Below are positions 1 through 8,800 of a stretch of DNA of 64,000 nucleotides, in pieces. The translations under genes and the position numbers were made by a program. Source of the DNA: Bacteroidota bacterium (GTDB lineage: Bacteria; Bacteroidota; Bacteroidia; UKL13-3); NCBI GenBank assembly GCA_027484685.1, contig JAIXSO010000040.1, positions 62,001 through 126,000 on the forward strand. Direction: 5' to 3'. The stretch's first letter is position 1, and each line of letters opens with the position of its first letter. The notes under the pieces were generated by a model. It ran no database searches, was not told where the DNA came from, and worked only from the letters and a program-made list of their open reading frames with translations.

Positions 1-660
1 AGTTATGCTAACCGAGATAGTTTAGGTTATATTGAGCCTTATGGCTTACAACATGCAAAAACAGTTCTACGAGGTACTTTACGCAAAAAAGGATTTAGCC
101 AAAGTTGGAATTTATTAGTAAAACTAGGATTGACAGACGATAGTTATACCATAACCAATAGCGAAAATTTAACTTATCGCAGTTTGGTTACCTCATTTTT
201 AAGTGGGGCAAACGAAAAAAATGTAGAAGATAAATTCTGCCAATTTTTTGATTTAACAAAAAACAGCAAGGATTTTAAACGTGTTAAATGGTTAGGATTA
301 TTTGAAAACACTGTTATTGGTTTAAAAAATGCCACACCAGCACAAATATTACAACAATTGTTACAAGAAAAATGGCGATTAGAAAATACTGATTTAGACA
401 TGATTGTAATGAAGCATGAAATAGAGTATAGCATTAACAATAAAAAATATAAAGCCAACAGCACTTTAATAGTTAAAGGAGAAGACAAAACTTATACCGC
501 CATGGCAAAAACTGTAGGATTGCCAATGGCCATAGCCACCAAATTAATATTACAAAATAAAATAAAGGCTAAAGGTGTTCAAATACCTATTACACCCGAG
601 TTTTACGAACCTATATTAAAAGAATTAGCTCAAAACAATATTTCGTTTACAGAGGAGTAA
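1..660 (+). CDS. Saccharopine dehydrogenase, C-terminal part (5' end off window)
   Basis: The frame is open from base 1 to the TAA at 658-660, giving 219 visible residues, so the gene starts before the window. The visible part reads like the C-terminal dimerisation/substrate domain of saccharopine dehydrogenase: a YIEPYGL segment near residue 11, RGTLRKKGF near residue 25, LVKLGLTD near residue 40, and a tail with MAKTVGLPMAIATKLIL followed by GVQIPITPEFYEPILKEL. The family converts saccharopine to glutamate and aminoadipate semialdehyde, or the reverse, in lysine metabolism in the cytoplasm. The NAD-binding N-terminal half is not visible. A methionine-like start near base 130 would cut conserved sequence and is not used. 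A strong hairpin terminator follows directly. Family assignment is fairly certain; direction of the reaction cannot be told. Confidence 0.85.
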   Translation, partial: SYANRDSLGYIEPYGLQHAKTVLRGTLRKKGFSQSWNLLVKLGLTDDSYTITNSENLTYRSLVTSFLSGANEKNVEDKFCQFFDLTKNSKDFKRVKWLGLFENTVIGLKNATPAQILQQLLQEKWRLENTDLDMIVMKHEIEYSINNKKYKANSTLIVKGEDKTYTAMAKTVGLPMAIATKLILQNKIKAKGVQIPITPEFYEPILKELAQNNISFTEE

Positions 661-663
661 AAC

Positions 664-698
664 AAAAAAGGGAAGCAATTAATTTGCTTCCCTTTTTT
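664..698. terminator. Bidirectional intrinsic terminator
   Basis: Perfect 15-bp inverted repeat (664-678 with 684-698, loop 679-683) whose ends are A-run and T-run, so it gives a U-tract on both strands. It lies 3 nt after the saccharopine dehydrogenase stop and 22 nt beyond the stop of the convergent lipoprotein gene, and serves both. Confidence 0.85.
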
Positions 699-720
699 AA
701 TTTTACAACTTTCTTACTGC

Positions 721-1197
721 TTATTGATAAGTTATATTATTGGTAGTAACAGTAATATTGCCACCGCTAATCCAACCACAATTTTTGGCAACTACTCCCA
801 TATCCAATAATTTGTTAGGTTCAATAATTGAGTAACTTTGATACTGCCATGTGTTTCCACCTGCTACATAAGTAATGGTGTAATCAAATAATAACTTTTT
901 TGCGGTAGCATTTTGAATAGATAAATTAACGCTACAATTAGGTTTCATGGCTTTGCAATTAGTGTCTAGGTAAGTTTCTAATTCTTGCGAAAACTTAAAA
1001 ACCGCCACCACAGGCTGATTACCGGCCGAAGTATTTGGATCACTTAAGTTAATACTTTTCATTAAACTTGGCAATGGAGTTGGCGTACACTTATTTGAAA
1101 GTGTAACCGGCTCAGTGGTTTCTTTTACACAACTTACCATAAATAGCAAGCTGATGAATGCAAAGCAAATTTGCATTGTTTGAATATTGTTTTTCAT
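721..1197 (-). CDS. Putative lipoprotein of unknown function
   Basis: 158 residues. The N-terminus is a lipoprotein signal: a short polar start, a hydrophobic stretch and a lipobox ending MVSC with Cys23 as the likely lipidated residue. The mature part has a Thr/Pro-rich linker, then a compact domain with a CKAMKPNC cysteine pair near residue 85 and another cysteine (KNCGW) near the end, so disulphides are likely. I do not recognise the family. The gene converges on the saccharopine dehydrogenase gene and shares its terminator. No partner gene lies upstream. The call as a real gene rests on the signal sequence, full-length frame and terminator placement. Confidence 0.75.
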   Translation of the reverse strand: MKNNIQTMQICFAFISLLFMVSCVKETTEPVTLSNKCTPTPLPSLMKSINLSDPNTSAGNQPVVAVFKFSQELETYLDTNCKAMKPNCSVNLSIQNATAKKLLFDYTITYVAGGNTWQYQSYSIIEPNKLLDMGVVAKNCGWISGGNITVTTNNITYQ

Positions 1198-1705
1198 ATG
1201 CTTAAATTTTGTTCAACAGCAAATTTACTATACGAAAGCACATAATTTGCGGCAGTTTTCCTATATAAATAGCGGTTATGACAAAAAATTGCAGGTGAAA
1301 ACAAAAAATAACACTTTAAATAATCAGTTAAGCTATCTATATCAAATTAAAGCTAATTCACCTAGTTATTAACACATGTATAAAATAATAGAATCTTTAC
1401 AAAATAGCACAAAATATAGGCTCCAATAGCGACATTTTTAGGCACCTTTATTTTTTTGAATAAATTGTATAAATCTTAAAGCAAAAATATTCCAAAATAG
1501 GAGCAATAAAAAACAAAATGCGACAAATGACAACCTTGTTTAATACTAGGATAACTAGCAGTAATCAAGCACTAACCTGCTAAAAAAATCAAAATAAGTT
1601 ATTCACAAAACCAGCTATAAATATGTGAAGATGCAGTACTGGCAGGGCTTAAAAAGAATATTTTTCCAAATAAGCAATATTGTATTTTTTTATATTAATT
1701 GCGCT
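1198..1705. other. Intergenic stretch, 508 bp, no gene seen
   Basis: AT-rich spacer between divergent genes. A plus-strand frame of about 60 codons at 1187-1372 has no signal, domain or start context and overlaps the lipoprotein start, so I do not call it. A TTATTCACA nonamer at 1599-1607 resembles a DnaA box but is solitary. Promoters for the two divergent genes must lie here, but I cannot place them. Confidence 0.4.
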
Positions 1706-2812
1706 ATGCAAAAAAAATTACTGGTTATTTTGCTTTTAACTGTAAATAATGCTTGGGCACAAGTTGATAATTCATTTTTAAGCGAACCTATAAATGTAAA
1801 TAAAAATGATAGCAACAAATTTGGCTTTTCGGGGCAAGTATTTAATTATATGCGAAATACCGAATACTTTAACAATGTAGAGTTAGGTAGAACATTATTT
1901 GGTAACCAATTCAGTCCATCAATTTCATATCAACCAAATGGAAATATAAAAATTCAAGGAGGTGTTTTTATTCGAAATGATTTTGGTGGAGAGGCATCAT
2001 TTACGCAAGTTATTCCAACATTTACTGTAAAAACCAAATACCGTAATTTTGAAATGCTTTTTGGTACTTTGGAGGGGGCAACAAGTCATAGAATGTTAGA
2101 ACCTATGTTTGATATAGCACGTAGCATTGAACATAGAATTGAAAATGGTTTTCAGGTAAAATACATTACCGAAAAAACCTTTTTAGATGGTTGGATAAAT
2201 TGGGAAAAATTTATAGAAAGAGGTTCGCCTTACAAAGAAAAGTTTACAGCAGGGTTAAACTACACTCATCAACTCAATAATCCTAAAAACGATTTTAAAG
2301 TTTATAGCATTTTACAAGGAATGCTTAGCCATGCTGGTGGGCAAATAGATAAAGATACTGTTAACCCACTTACCATGCAGGCTAATTACACCTTCGGCCT
2401 TAAAACTGCCTACCAAATAACTAAGAAACAAAGTATTACTTTTGATGCTTACTTTTTAGGATATAAAGATACAGGCGACAGTACAGCTATTCCTTTTAAT
2501 CAAGGTTTTGCAGTTTTTTCAAACCTTTCTTACCAAATTAGTAATTTTCAGCTAATGTGCAGTTTGTACTCAGGTCAAAAGTTCATAGCACCGCGAGGCA
2601 CAGCTATTTACCAATGCAATAGCATTGATTTTCCACGCTTTTATCCACCCTCAAGAGAATTGGTATTTATTAGATTATTTTATAATAAAGTACTGTTTAA
2701 CCAAATAAAAATGAGTGCTAGATTTGAACCTGTTATTGATTTGCAAAATCCTTATTTTGATTATTCTTATTCATTTTATTTAAGCTATAATTTTGACAAA
2801 ATAATTAAATAA
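1706..2812 (+). CDS. Probable outer-membrane beta-barrel protein, unknown function
   Basis: 368 residues from the ATG at 1706. The frame is open further upstream to 1625, but starting at 1706 puts a clean signal peptide (MQKKLLVILLLTVNNAWAQ) at the N-terminus, so I prefer it. The mature protein has the alternating aromatic/polar pattern of outer-membrane strands (for example INWEKFIERGSPYKEKFTAGLNY and FYLSYNF at the C-terminus) and few cysteines. No specific family is recognised. It sits 44 bp before the DUF1573 gene, same strand, but that gene seems to have its own promoter. It could alternatively be a periplasmic beta-rich protein. Confidence 0.65.
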   Translation: MQKKLLVILLLTVNNAWAQVDNSFLSEPINVNKNDSNKFGFSGQVFNYMRNTEYFNNVELGRTLFGNQFSPSISYQPNGNIKIQGGVFIRNDFGGEASFTQVIPTFTVKTKYRNFEMLFGTLEGATSHRMLEPMFDIARSIEHRIENGFQVKYITEKTFLDGWINWEKFIERGSPYKEKFTAGLNYTHQLNNPKNDFKVYSILQGMLSHAGGQIDKDTVNPLTMQANYTFGLKTAYQITKKQSITFDAYFLGYKDTGDSTAIPFNQGFAVFSNLSYQISNFQLMCSLYSGQKFIAPRGTAIYQCNSIDFPRFYPPSRELVFIRLFYNKVLFNQIKMSARFEPVIDLQNPYFDYSYSFYLSYNFDKIIK

Positions 2813-2824
2813 ATTTTACCTTTA
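2792..2824 (+). promoter_or_regulatory. Possible Bacteroidota-type promoter for the DUF1573 gene
   Basis: TTTG at 2792-2795, 21-nt spacer, TACCTTTA at 2817-2824 (one mismatch to TAnnTTTG). It overlaps the end of the upstream gene. A second perfect TATATTTG lies at 2840-2847 but would start transcription almost at the ATG; it also contains the TTG that would be the alternative start codon. Confidence 0.35.
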
Positions 2825-2856
2825 CACATACATAAAATTTATATTTGAAAAAATTT

Positions 2857-3303
2857 ATGAAAAAAATAATCACATTTACATTCATTGTTGTAGCAAGCTT
2901 AGGTAGCATATTTGCTCAAGATAAAAAAGAAGAACCAAAGCCAGAAATAGCTTTTGACAAAATAGTACATGATTTTGGAACCATTTGGGATGGCGTATCA
3001 AAAGAATACAGTTTTGAATTTACTAATAAAGGTAAAGTGCCCTTAATATTAAGTAATGTACAACCAAGTTGTGGATGCACAGCTCCTGCTTGGCCTCGTG
3101 AACCTATTATGCCAGGACAAAAAGCTAAAATTGTAGTTGTTTATAGCCCGGGTGGCTACAGAAATGCATTTTCGAAAACAATTACAGTTACAAGTAATGC
3201 AAGTAACAATAATGTGGTACTAACCATTAAAGGGGTAGTTAAAGATAAACCAAGAGACCCAGTTTCGCCAATTAAAACCCAACCTGCAGAAGGTGGTTTT
3301 TAA
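2857..3303 (+). CDS. DUF1573 domain secreted protein
   Basis: 148 residues from the ATG at 2857. An in-frame TTG at 2845 lies inside a promoter-like TATATTTG and only adds four residues before the signal peptide (MKKIITFTFIVVASLGSIFAQ). The mature part is a single Ig-like DUF1573 domain: DFGTIWDGVSKEYSFEFTN, then the family hallmark PSCGCTAPAWP near residue 75 and the PGQKAKIVVVYSPGG segment. DUF1573 proteins are common, small, exported proteins of Bacteroidota; their role is not established. The C-terminal 15 residues are Pro/Lys-rich and disordered. A bidirectional terminator follows. The family call is firm, the function unknown. Confidence 0.9.
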   Translation: MKKIITFTFIVVASLGSIFAQDKKEEPKPEIAFDKIVHDFGTIWDGVSKEYSFEFTNKGKVPLILSNVQPSCGCTAPAWPREPIMPGQKAKIVVVYSPGGYRNAFSKTITVTSNASNNNVVLTIKGVVKDKPRDPVSPIKTQPAEGGF

Positions 3304-3304
3304 T

Positions 3305-3340
3305 AAAAAAAGCACATTCAAAATTGGATGTGCTTTTTTT
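3305..3340. terminator. Bidirectional intrinsic terminator
   Basis: Inverted repeat 3305-3317 with 3328-3340 (13 bp, extended by two inner pairs), flanked by seven A and seven T. It sits between the stops of the convergent DUF1573 and efflux-adaptor genes. Confidence 0.85.
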
Positions 3341-3361
3341 ATATTCTTTAATATTTAACTC

Positions 3362-4720
3362 TTATTTCTTTACTTCAAATAAAGATTCTTTGCTAACATG
3401 TACAATTCTATCACCATGTTTAAGCGATTTAGAAACAATAGCATAAGGACCACTAATTACTTTATCGCCTTTTTGTAAACCGCTGGTTATTACAATTAAT
3501 TTATCATCTTGAATACCTGTAGTAACTTTCCTAATATTGGCCACATTGTTATTACTTACAAAAACTACTTCTACCTCATCCTTTTTTGAATCAGATACGC
3601 TTGCTACATTAAAATCATCCTTTGATTCACTCTTAGTAGTATCTAAATCATTTTGTTGGCGAACAGTAACAGCTTCAATTGGGATAGCCAATACATTTTG
3701 TTCAACTTCTGTTTGAATTTCAACACTTGCACTCATACCCGGGCGAAATACTGCTTTACGTTTTCCAAATTTAGCCGTTAAATCAGCGTAACTGCTTCTT
3801 AATATTTTTATTTTTACCACAAAGTTTGTTACTTGATCGCTGGTAGTGGCAGTTGTGGTGCTAGCACTGTTAGCTACTTCAGCTACAATTCCTTTAAACT
3901 TTCGAGTTCCATATGCATCTACTTCTATTAATACCGTATCGCCTAAACCTACTTTAATTATATCATTTTCGTTCACATCTACATTAACTTCCATGGCGTT
4001 TAAGTTTGCTATTCGCATCATTTCAGTACCCGCCATTTGTGATGTTCCAACAACTCTTTCACCTTTTTCAACCTTTAAAGCCGAAACAATACCACTAACT
4101 GGGGCAAAAATTTCGGTTCTTGTTAAATTTTTTCTGCTTTCTTTTAAACTTGCTTCAAAACTCTTAATGGTATAATCGGCCGCTATCACACTTTGTTTAA
4201 TAGCGTCTACCTCGGCTTTTGCATTTTTATAAGTAGATGTAGCAGTTTCAACCTCGGCATCACTAACTAATTTTTGTTCCGCCATTTTTTTTGTTCTGTT
4301 GTATTGTTTTTCAACTTCGGCAAAACGAGCCTCAGCTTGAGCCAAACGCGCTTTAGTTGTTGCAGCATTGGCCTTTGCATTGCTTAATGAAGCACTACTC
4401 CTGTCAAGTGCAGAAGCATATAATTCAGGGTCTATGCGAGCTAATAATTGTCCAGCAGTAACCGAATCACCTTCTTTTACATAAAGCTCTCTTATTTCAC
4501 CACTAACATCAGAACTGATTTTTACTTCGGTTTCAGGTTGAATTTTACCATTGGCACTAACTGTTTCAATAATAGTTTTAATTTCAGCTGTGGCAATACT
4601 TACTTTTGTTTCTGGCGGGCCGCCAAACCAACTTTTCTTTTTCCCAACTACAGCAATTATAACTAGCAATACAGCAGCTATACCAAGCCATTTCAACAAT
4701 TTATTATTCGATTTTTTCAT
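3362..4720 (-). CDS. Efflux RND/MacA-type periplasmic adaptor subunit (HlyD family)
   Basis: 452 residues. One N-terminal membrane anchor (LLKWLGIAAVLLVIIAVV, about residues 8-25) is followed by a lipoyl-like half motif (GKIQPETEVKISSDVSGEI), a long alanine/lysine/glutamate-rich coiled coil (about residues 100-195), the returning lipoyl half (TEIFAPVSGIVSALKVEKGERV), a beta-barrel domain and a C-terminal domain. This is the canonical membrane-fusion-protein plan; the protein would bridge an inner-membrane transporter and TolC. The permease and TolC genes are not adjacent in this window, which is common for Bacteroidota. A Lys/Asp/Ser-rich insertion near residues 365-385 is low complexity. A TAGCTTTG (-7-like) lies 27 bp upstream on the minus strand. 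Substrate cannot be inferred. Confidence 0.9.
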   Translation of the reverse strand: MKKSNNKLLKWLGIAAVLLVIIAVVGKKKSWFGGPPETKVSIATAEIKTIIETVSANGKIQPETEVKISSDVSGEIRELYVKEGDSVTAGQLLARIDPELYASALDRSSASLSNAKANAATTKARLAQAEARFAEVEKQYNRTKKMAEQKLVSDAEVETATSTYKNAKAEVDAIKQSVIAADYTIKSFEASLKESRKNLTRTEIFAPVSGIVSALKVEKGERVVGTSQMAGTEMMRIANLNAMEVNVDVNENDIIKVGLGDTVLIEVDAYGTRKFKGIVAEVANSASTTTATTSDQVTNFVVKIKILRSSYADLTAKFGKRKAVFRPGMSASVEIQTEVEQNVLAIPIEAVTVRQQNDLDTTKSESKDDFNVASVSDSKKDEVEVVFVSNNNVANIRKVTTGIQDDKLIVITSGLQKGDKVISGPYAIVSKSLKHGDRIVHVSKESLFEVKK

Positions 4721-4838
4721 GAAACTGATATTATAACACCAAATAGCAAAGCTATTATTTGAGTGCGAAAATTACATTTATTTTATAACAATGCTTATTT
4801 AGCTGAAAGTATTTTTATAAACGGCATTTTTAAGCAAA

Positions 4839-4863
4839 AAAGCTACCCTTTTGAGGTAGCTTT
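4839..4863 (-). terminator. Intrinsic terminator after the DUF3108 gene
   Basis: 9-bp inverted repeat 4839-4847 with 4855-4863, loop of 7. Read on the minus strand it is followed by a T-run. It lies 20 bp past the DUF3108 stop. Confidence 0.75.
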
Positions 4864-4883
4864 ATATTACGAATTAATAAATT

Positions 4884-5690
4884 TTACTTGATTTTAGAAG
4901 TTAAAGGATTTCTAATCCCACTCATTTCGGCAATATCTACTTTAATACTTCCCACAAAAATATCGCTTTCAACACGAATAGGAATTTTGTTTTCATCATC
5001 AGTAACCCAAAGAGTTAATGCTTCATTATCTTTAAACACACGACCTTCAATTAATTGTGGTTTTACTTTAATGGTTTTAAAAGTACCAATATCAGTTTTT
5101 AAAACTTCGCGGCTCACAAATTTAAAACGCAATTCATAAGTTTTACCATCTAAATAAAATGGAACAGGAAATACATCGCCAGCTTTTGCACTGGTCATAT
5201 CCATACTACGTGCATAATAAATAGCGCTAATAATATCTTGAGTATTGTTCAAAATTTCAGTTTTACCACGTTTACCAGAAGCAGTTTTTGCTGCATGGTC
5301 AAAAATGATAAAATCGCTATCAGTATATTTACCCTCTTTAATTTTTTTAGTTGCTTTTAAAGGTACTAAAGCTTCTTGATCTATATAACTTTCAAACTCA
5401 TCTTTTACCTTAAACATCATATCAACCAAGCCAGCCGATTTACCGTTTACCTTAACGTAATAAGTGCTACGGTTATTTACCATTTGAGGTGCATTATCAA
5501 CACTAAAATATGCTTTACCACCATCAAGCGGACCATAATGAACTCTATAAGTAAGTTTTTCGCCAAAGGTAAAAGCATTATTTACTTTTTTCATTTTCGA
5601 CAATACATCATCCAATTCTGATTGTTGACTCTTTATCTGTGGCATAAAAGAACACAGAAACAACAATGAAATAAAACTAAAGCGTTTCAT
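4884..5690 (-). CDS. DUF3108 domain exported protein
   Basis: 268 residues with a signal peptide ending near KSQ at residue 21. The mature protein opens with FTFGEKLTYRVHYGPLDGGKA, the typical start of DUF3108 proteins, and runs through the beta-rich body (FKVKDEFESYIDQEALVPLKATKKIKEGKYT split over about residues 92-122; GKTYELRFKFVSREVLKTDIG; LTLWVTDDENKIPIRVES) to the end. The predicted location is periplasm or outer membrane. DUF3108 proteins are widespread and without an established biochemical role. The gene stands alone between two minus-strand terminators (4839-4863 downstream, 5722-5755 upstream), so it is probably monocistronic. Confidence 0.85.
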   Translation of the reverse strand: MKRFSFISLLFLCSFMPQIKSQQSELDDVLSKMKKVNNAFTFGEKLTYRVHYGPLDGGKAYFSVDNAPQMVNNRSTYYVKVNGKSAGLVDMMFKVKDEFESYIDQEALVPLKATKKIKEGKYTDSDFIIFDHAAKTASGKRGKTEILNNTQDIISAIYYARSMDMTSAKAGDVFPVPFYLDGKTYELRFKFVSREVLKTDIGTFKTIKVKPQLIEGRVFKDNEALTLWVTDDENKIPIRVESDIFVGSIKVDIAEMSGIRNPLTSKIK

Positions 5691-5721
5691 ATTTTTAATA
5701 ATTTAGAATACAATATAACAA

Positions 5722-5755
5722 AAGATGAGCCAAATTTTACATTTTGGCTCATCTT
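5722..5755 (-). terminator. Intrinsic terminator after the giant repeat-protein gene
   Basis: Perfect 13-bp inverted repeat 5722-5734 with 5743-5755. Read on the minus strand, it ends in TTTTGTTAT. It lies 49 bp past the stop of the 10.5-kb gene and just upstream of the DUF3108 gene. Confidence 0.75.
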
Positions 5756-5803
5756 AAAAAACTTGGCTAAAGCAATAACTACAAAATATTAATAATCAGC
5801 ATA

Positions 5804-8800
5804 TTAATTTCTGATAATTTTTGTGGTAAATTGGTCTTTATCATTATATAATTTTAAGAAATAAATACCGCTACTATAATCCATTAAATCAATTTGATGA
5901 ATTTTTTGAACTTTAGCTCCAGATAAAATCTCTTTTCCACTCACATCATAAACAGTAAAATTTAAGTTTTGGTCAGCATCAATATTCACTATTCCGTTAT
6001 TTGGATTTGGATAAATATGAACTGAATTGATTAAATTTTGACGTTCATTGATAGAATTATATTTCAACTCAAAATCATCACTCATGGTACCACAGCCATT
6101 TGTACTATCAACCCTAACAGAATAAAAACCATATCCAGTAGTTACATAAGTATCAGAATTAGCACCACTAATAGGCGTTCCATTTAAGAACCATTGGTAG
6201 TAAACACCTTGAGTAACTTTTAATGTATTTCCAGCAGTTAAAGTAATAACAGGTTTTTTAGGACCAGGGTTAATGGTAATCACTTTTGAAATGGTATCGA
6301 AACAACCATTTGAAGCTAGCACACTTAATTGAACTCTGTAATCACCAGCTTGTGCGTATCGTTTGGTACTTGGGAATGTTGAAGTGGATGTAGTTGCATC
6401 ACCAAAATCCCATAATACACTAGTTATCCAACTTACTGTTCCACCTTGAGAGCTATTACTAAAGTCAAATCCGTTATCAATTAAGCATTGTGTAAATTTA
6501 TTTACATTAAAAATAGCTGCCGGCTTAATACTATTTACAATTACTTGACTAGCAACATTTTCCAAACATCCATTAGCACTACTTGCTTTTAATTTCACAT
6601 CAAAAATACCTACTTTTTTATATGCATGAATTGGATTGGCATTTGAAGAAGTTTCACTATCACCAAAATCCCATAAATAATTATTACCTAAACTTGTAGT
6701 GGTATTAATAAAACGAACAATTGTTGAATCGCAAGTAGCTAAAACTGTTTCAGTTGCAAAACTAACTAACGAATCTTTAAATTGTACAGCAATATCATCA
6801 AAGCCAGCAAAACAAGGACCTATAGGATCATCTGTAGTTATTGAAATTTGAATTGATTTAGCAGCTAAATCGGCAGCACTTGGCCTATACACAGTATTTA
6901 AAGCTGTAGGATCATCAAATGTACCTGTACCATTAGTAGTTACCCATAATATAGATGCGGCTCCACCACCAAAACTTCCGCTTAAATCTATACTATTTGC
7001 TGTAGCACAAAGTACTTGATCTGCACCAGCATTGGTGGTTACAGGTTGGTAAAATTTAACATTAACACTATCAACTACAGCAGGACAAGGACCAACGGGA
7101 TCGCTAGATGTTAAGATAAAGGTCATTTGTCCATTTGCTATATCAGCTGCAGTAGGATTATAAGTAAAAATTGAATCGTAAGAGTTAAACGCTGGAACAC
7201 TTGTATTAGTCCATTTTGCAAAAACTGCTACACTATTATAACTACCAAAAAAATTAACTGGACTATTGCCGCAAATATTTTGGTCAGGGCCAGCATTAAC
7301 CACAGCAACTGGACTTAATACAATAGTAACAGTATCACGTTTTAGAGGACATGGGCCAACAGGATCGTTGGTTGATAATACTAAATTTACAAAACCTCTA
7401 CTTTTATCAGAAGCTGAAGGAATATAAGTTGCCGTATCGTTAAGTCTATTTACAAATGAACCAATACCTGTTGTATTCCAAAAACAACTGCTAGCTGCTC
7501 CGCTTATTGTTCCTGTTAAGGCTATAGATGTAGCGTTAGCACAAACTGTTTGATCCATACCGGCAGTAACTTGTACAGGTTGATTGATGTTTAAAACTAA
7601 AGTATCTGTAACATTTGCACAAACATCGTTTGCATCAAAATTAGTATAAGCAATTTTTATACTTCCAGCCGCAATATCGGCTTCACTAGGGAAATAAGTA
7701 GGTGTTAAAGATGTGTTATTACTGAAGCCTCCATTACCAGTGGTAGACCAGAAACCGGTATTTCCTGTAACATTGGTTGTTACACCAAGTAAAATGTTAT
7801 CAGCAGCACAAATAGTTTTATCAACTCCAACATTTGCTGTTGCAAACGGTCGGTAAATTAATTCTAAAGTATCATTAACCGAAACACAAGGACCAGCAGG
7901 ATCATTGGTAATTAATATTAATTTAGTTAACCCACTCGCTTTATCGGCTACGCTTGGTGTATAAATAGCACCTAATAAATTAGAGTCATTAAATGTTCCT
8001 GTACCAGTAGTTTTCCAATAAGAACTTGTGGCTGAACCACCTATTAAACCAGAAAGTGTAACGGTACTTATATTTGAACAAACGGTTTGATCGGCACCTG
8101 CATCAACAAGTGGAATTTGATTTATAAAAATCTGAACTGAATCAACTGCCGCATCACAAGCACCAAAGGGATCGTTTGTTTTAAATGTTAAAACAACTTT
8201 TCCATTTGCATATTCAAGCGCATTTGGAGTGTAAGAAGTTGAGCTATTAAAACTTATAAAACTTGAGTTGGTAGATGAAGTCCAAGAACCAAAACTTGCT
8301 GCACCACCTGTAGTTGCAGCAACATTAATAGTTCCATTTGAACAAATAACTTGATCTAAACCAGCATTTACAGTAGCAGATTGATCAAAAGTAATTTTTA
8401 CAATGTCTTGTATTGGTCCGCAAGGACCAGCAGGGTCATTGGTTGTTAATACCAAGTTTACAAAACCAGTTGTTCTATCAGCTATGCTTGGAGTATAAAT
8501 AGCGTTTAAATTATTACTATTGTTAAATGTTCCAGAACCCAAAGTTGACCAAGTTCCCGTTGAAGCTGAGCCACCAACTGAACCTGATAAATTGATTGCA
8601 GTATTGCTTTCGCAAACGTTTATGTCGGTTCCTGCATCAACCAACGGCAATTGATTGAAGTTAATCAACACATTATCTGAAGCAAACGAACATGGAATGC
8701 TTGGATTAACAATACTGAATGTTAAAGTTACATTTCCATTTAAAATATCTGCATTACTTGGATAATAAGTTGGCGTTAATGAAGAATTATTATTAAAAAT

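Noticed and set aside
1187-1372. Plus-strand 61-codon open frame in the first large gap
   Set aside because: It overlaps the start of the lipoprotein gene, and has no recognisable start context, signal or domain.
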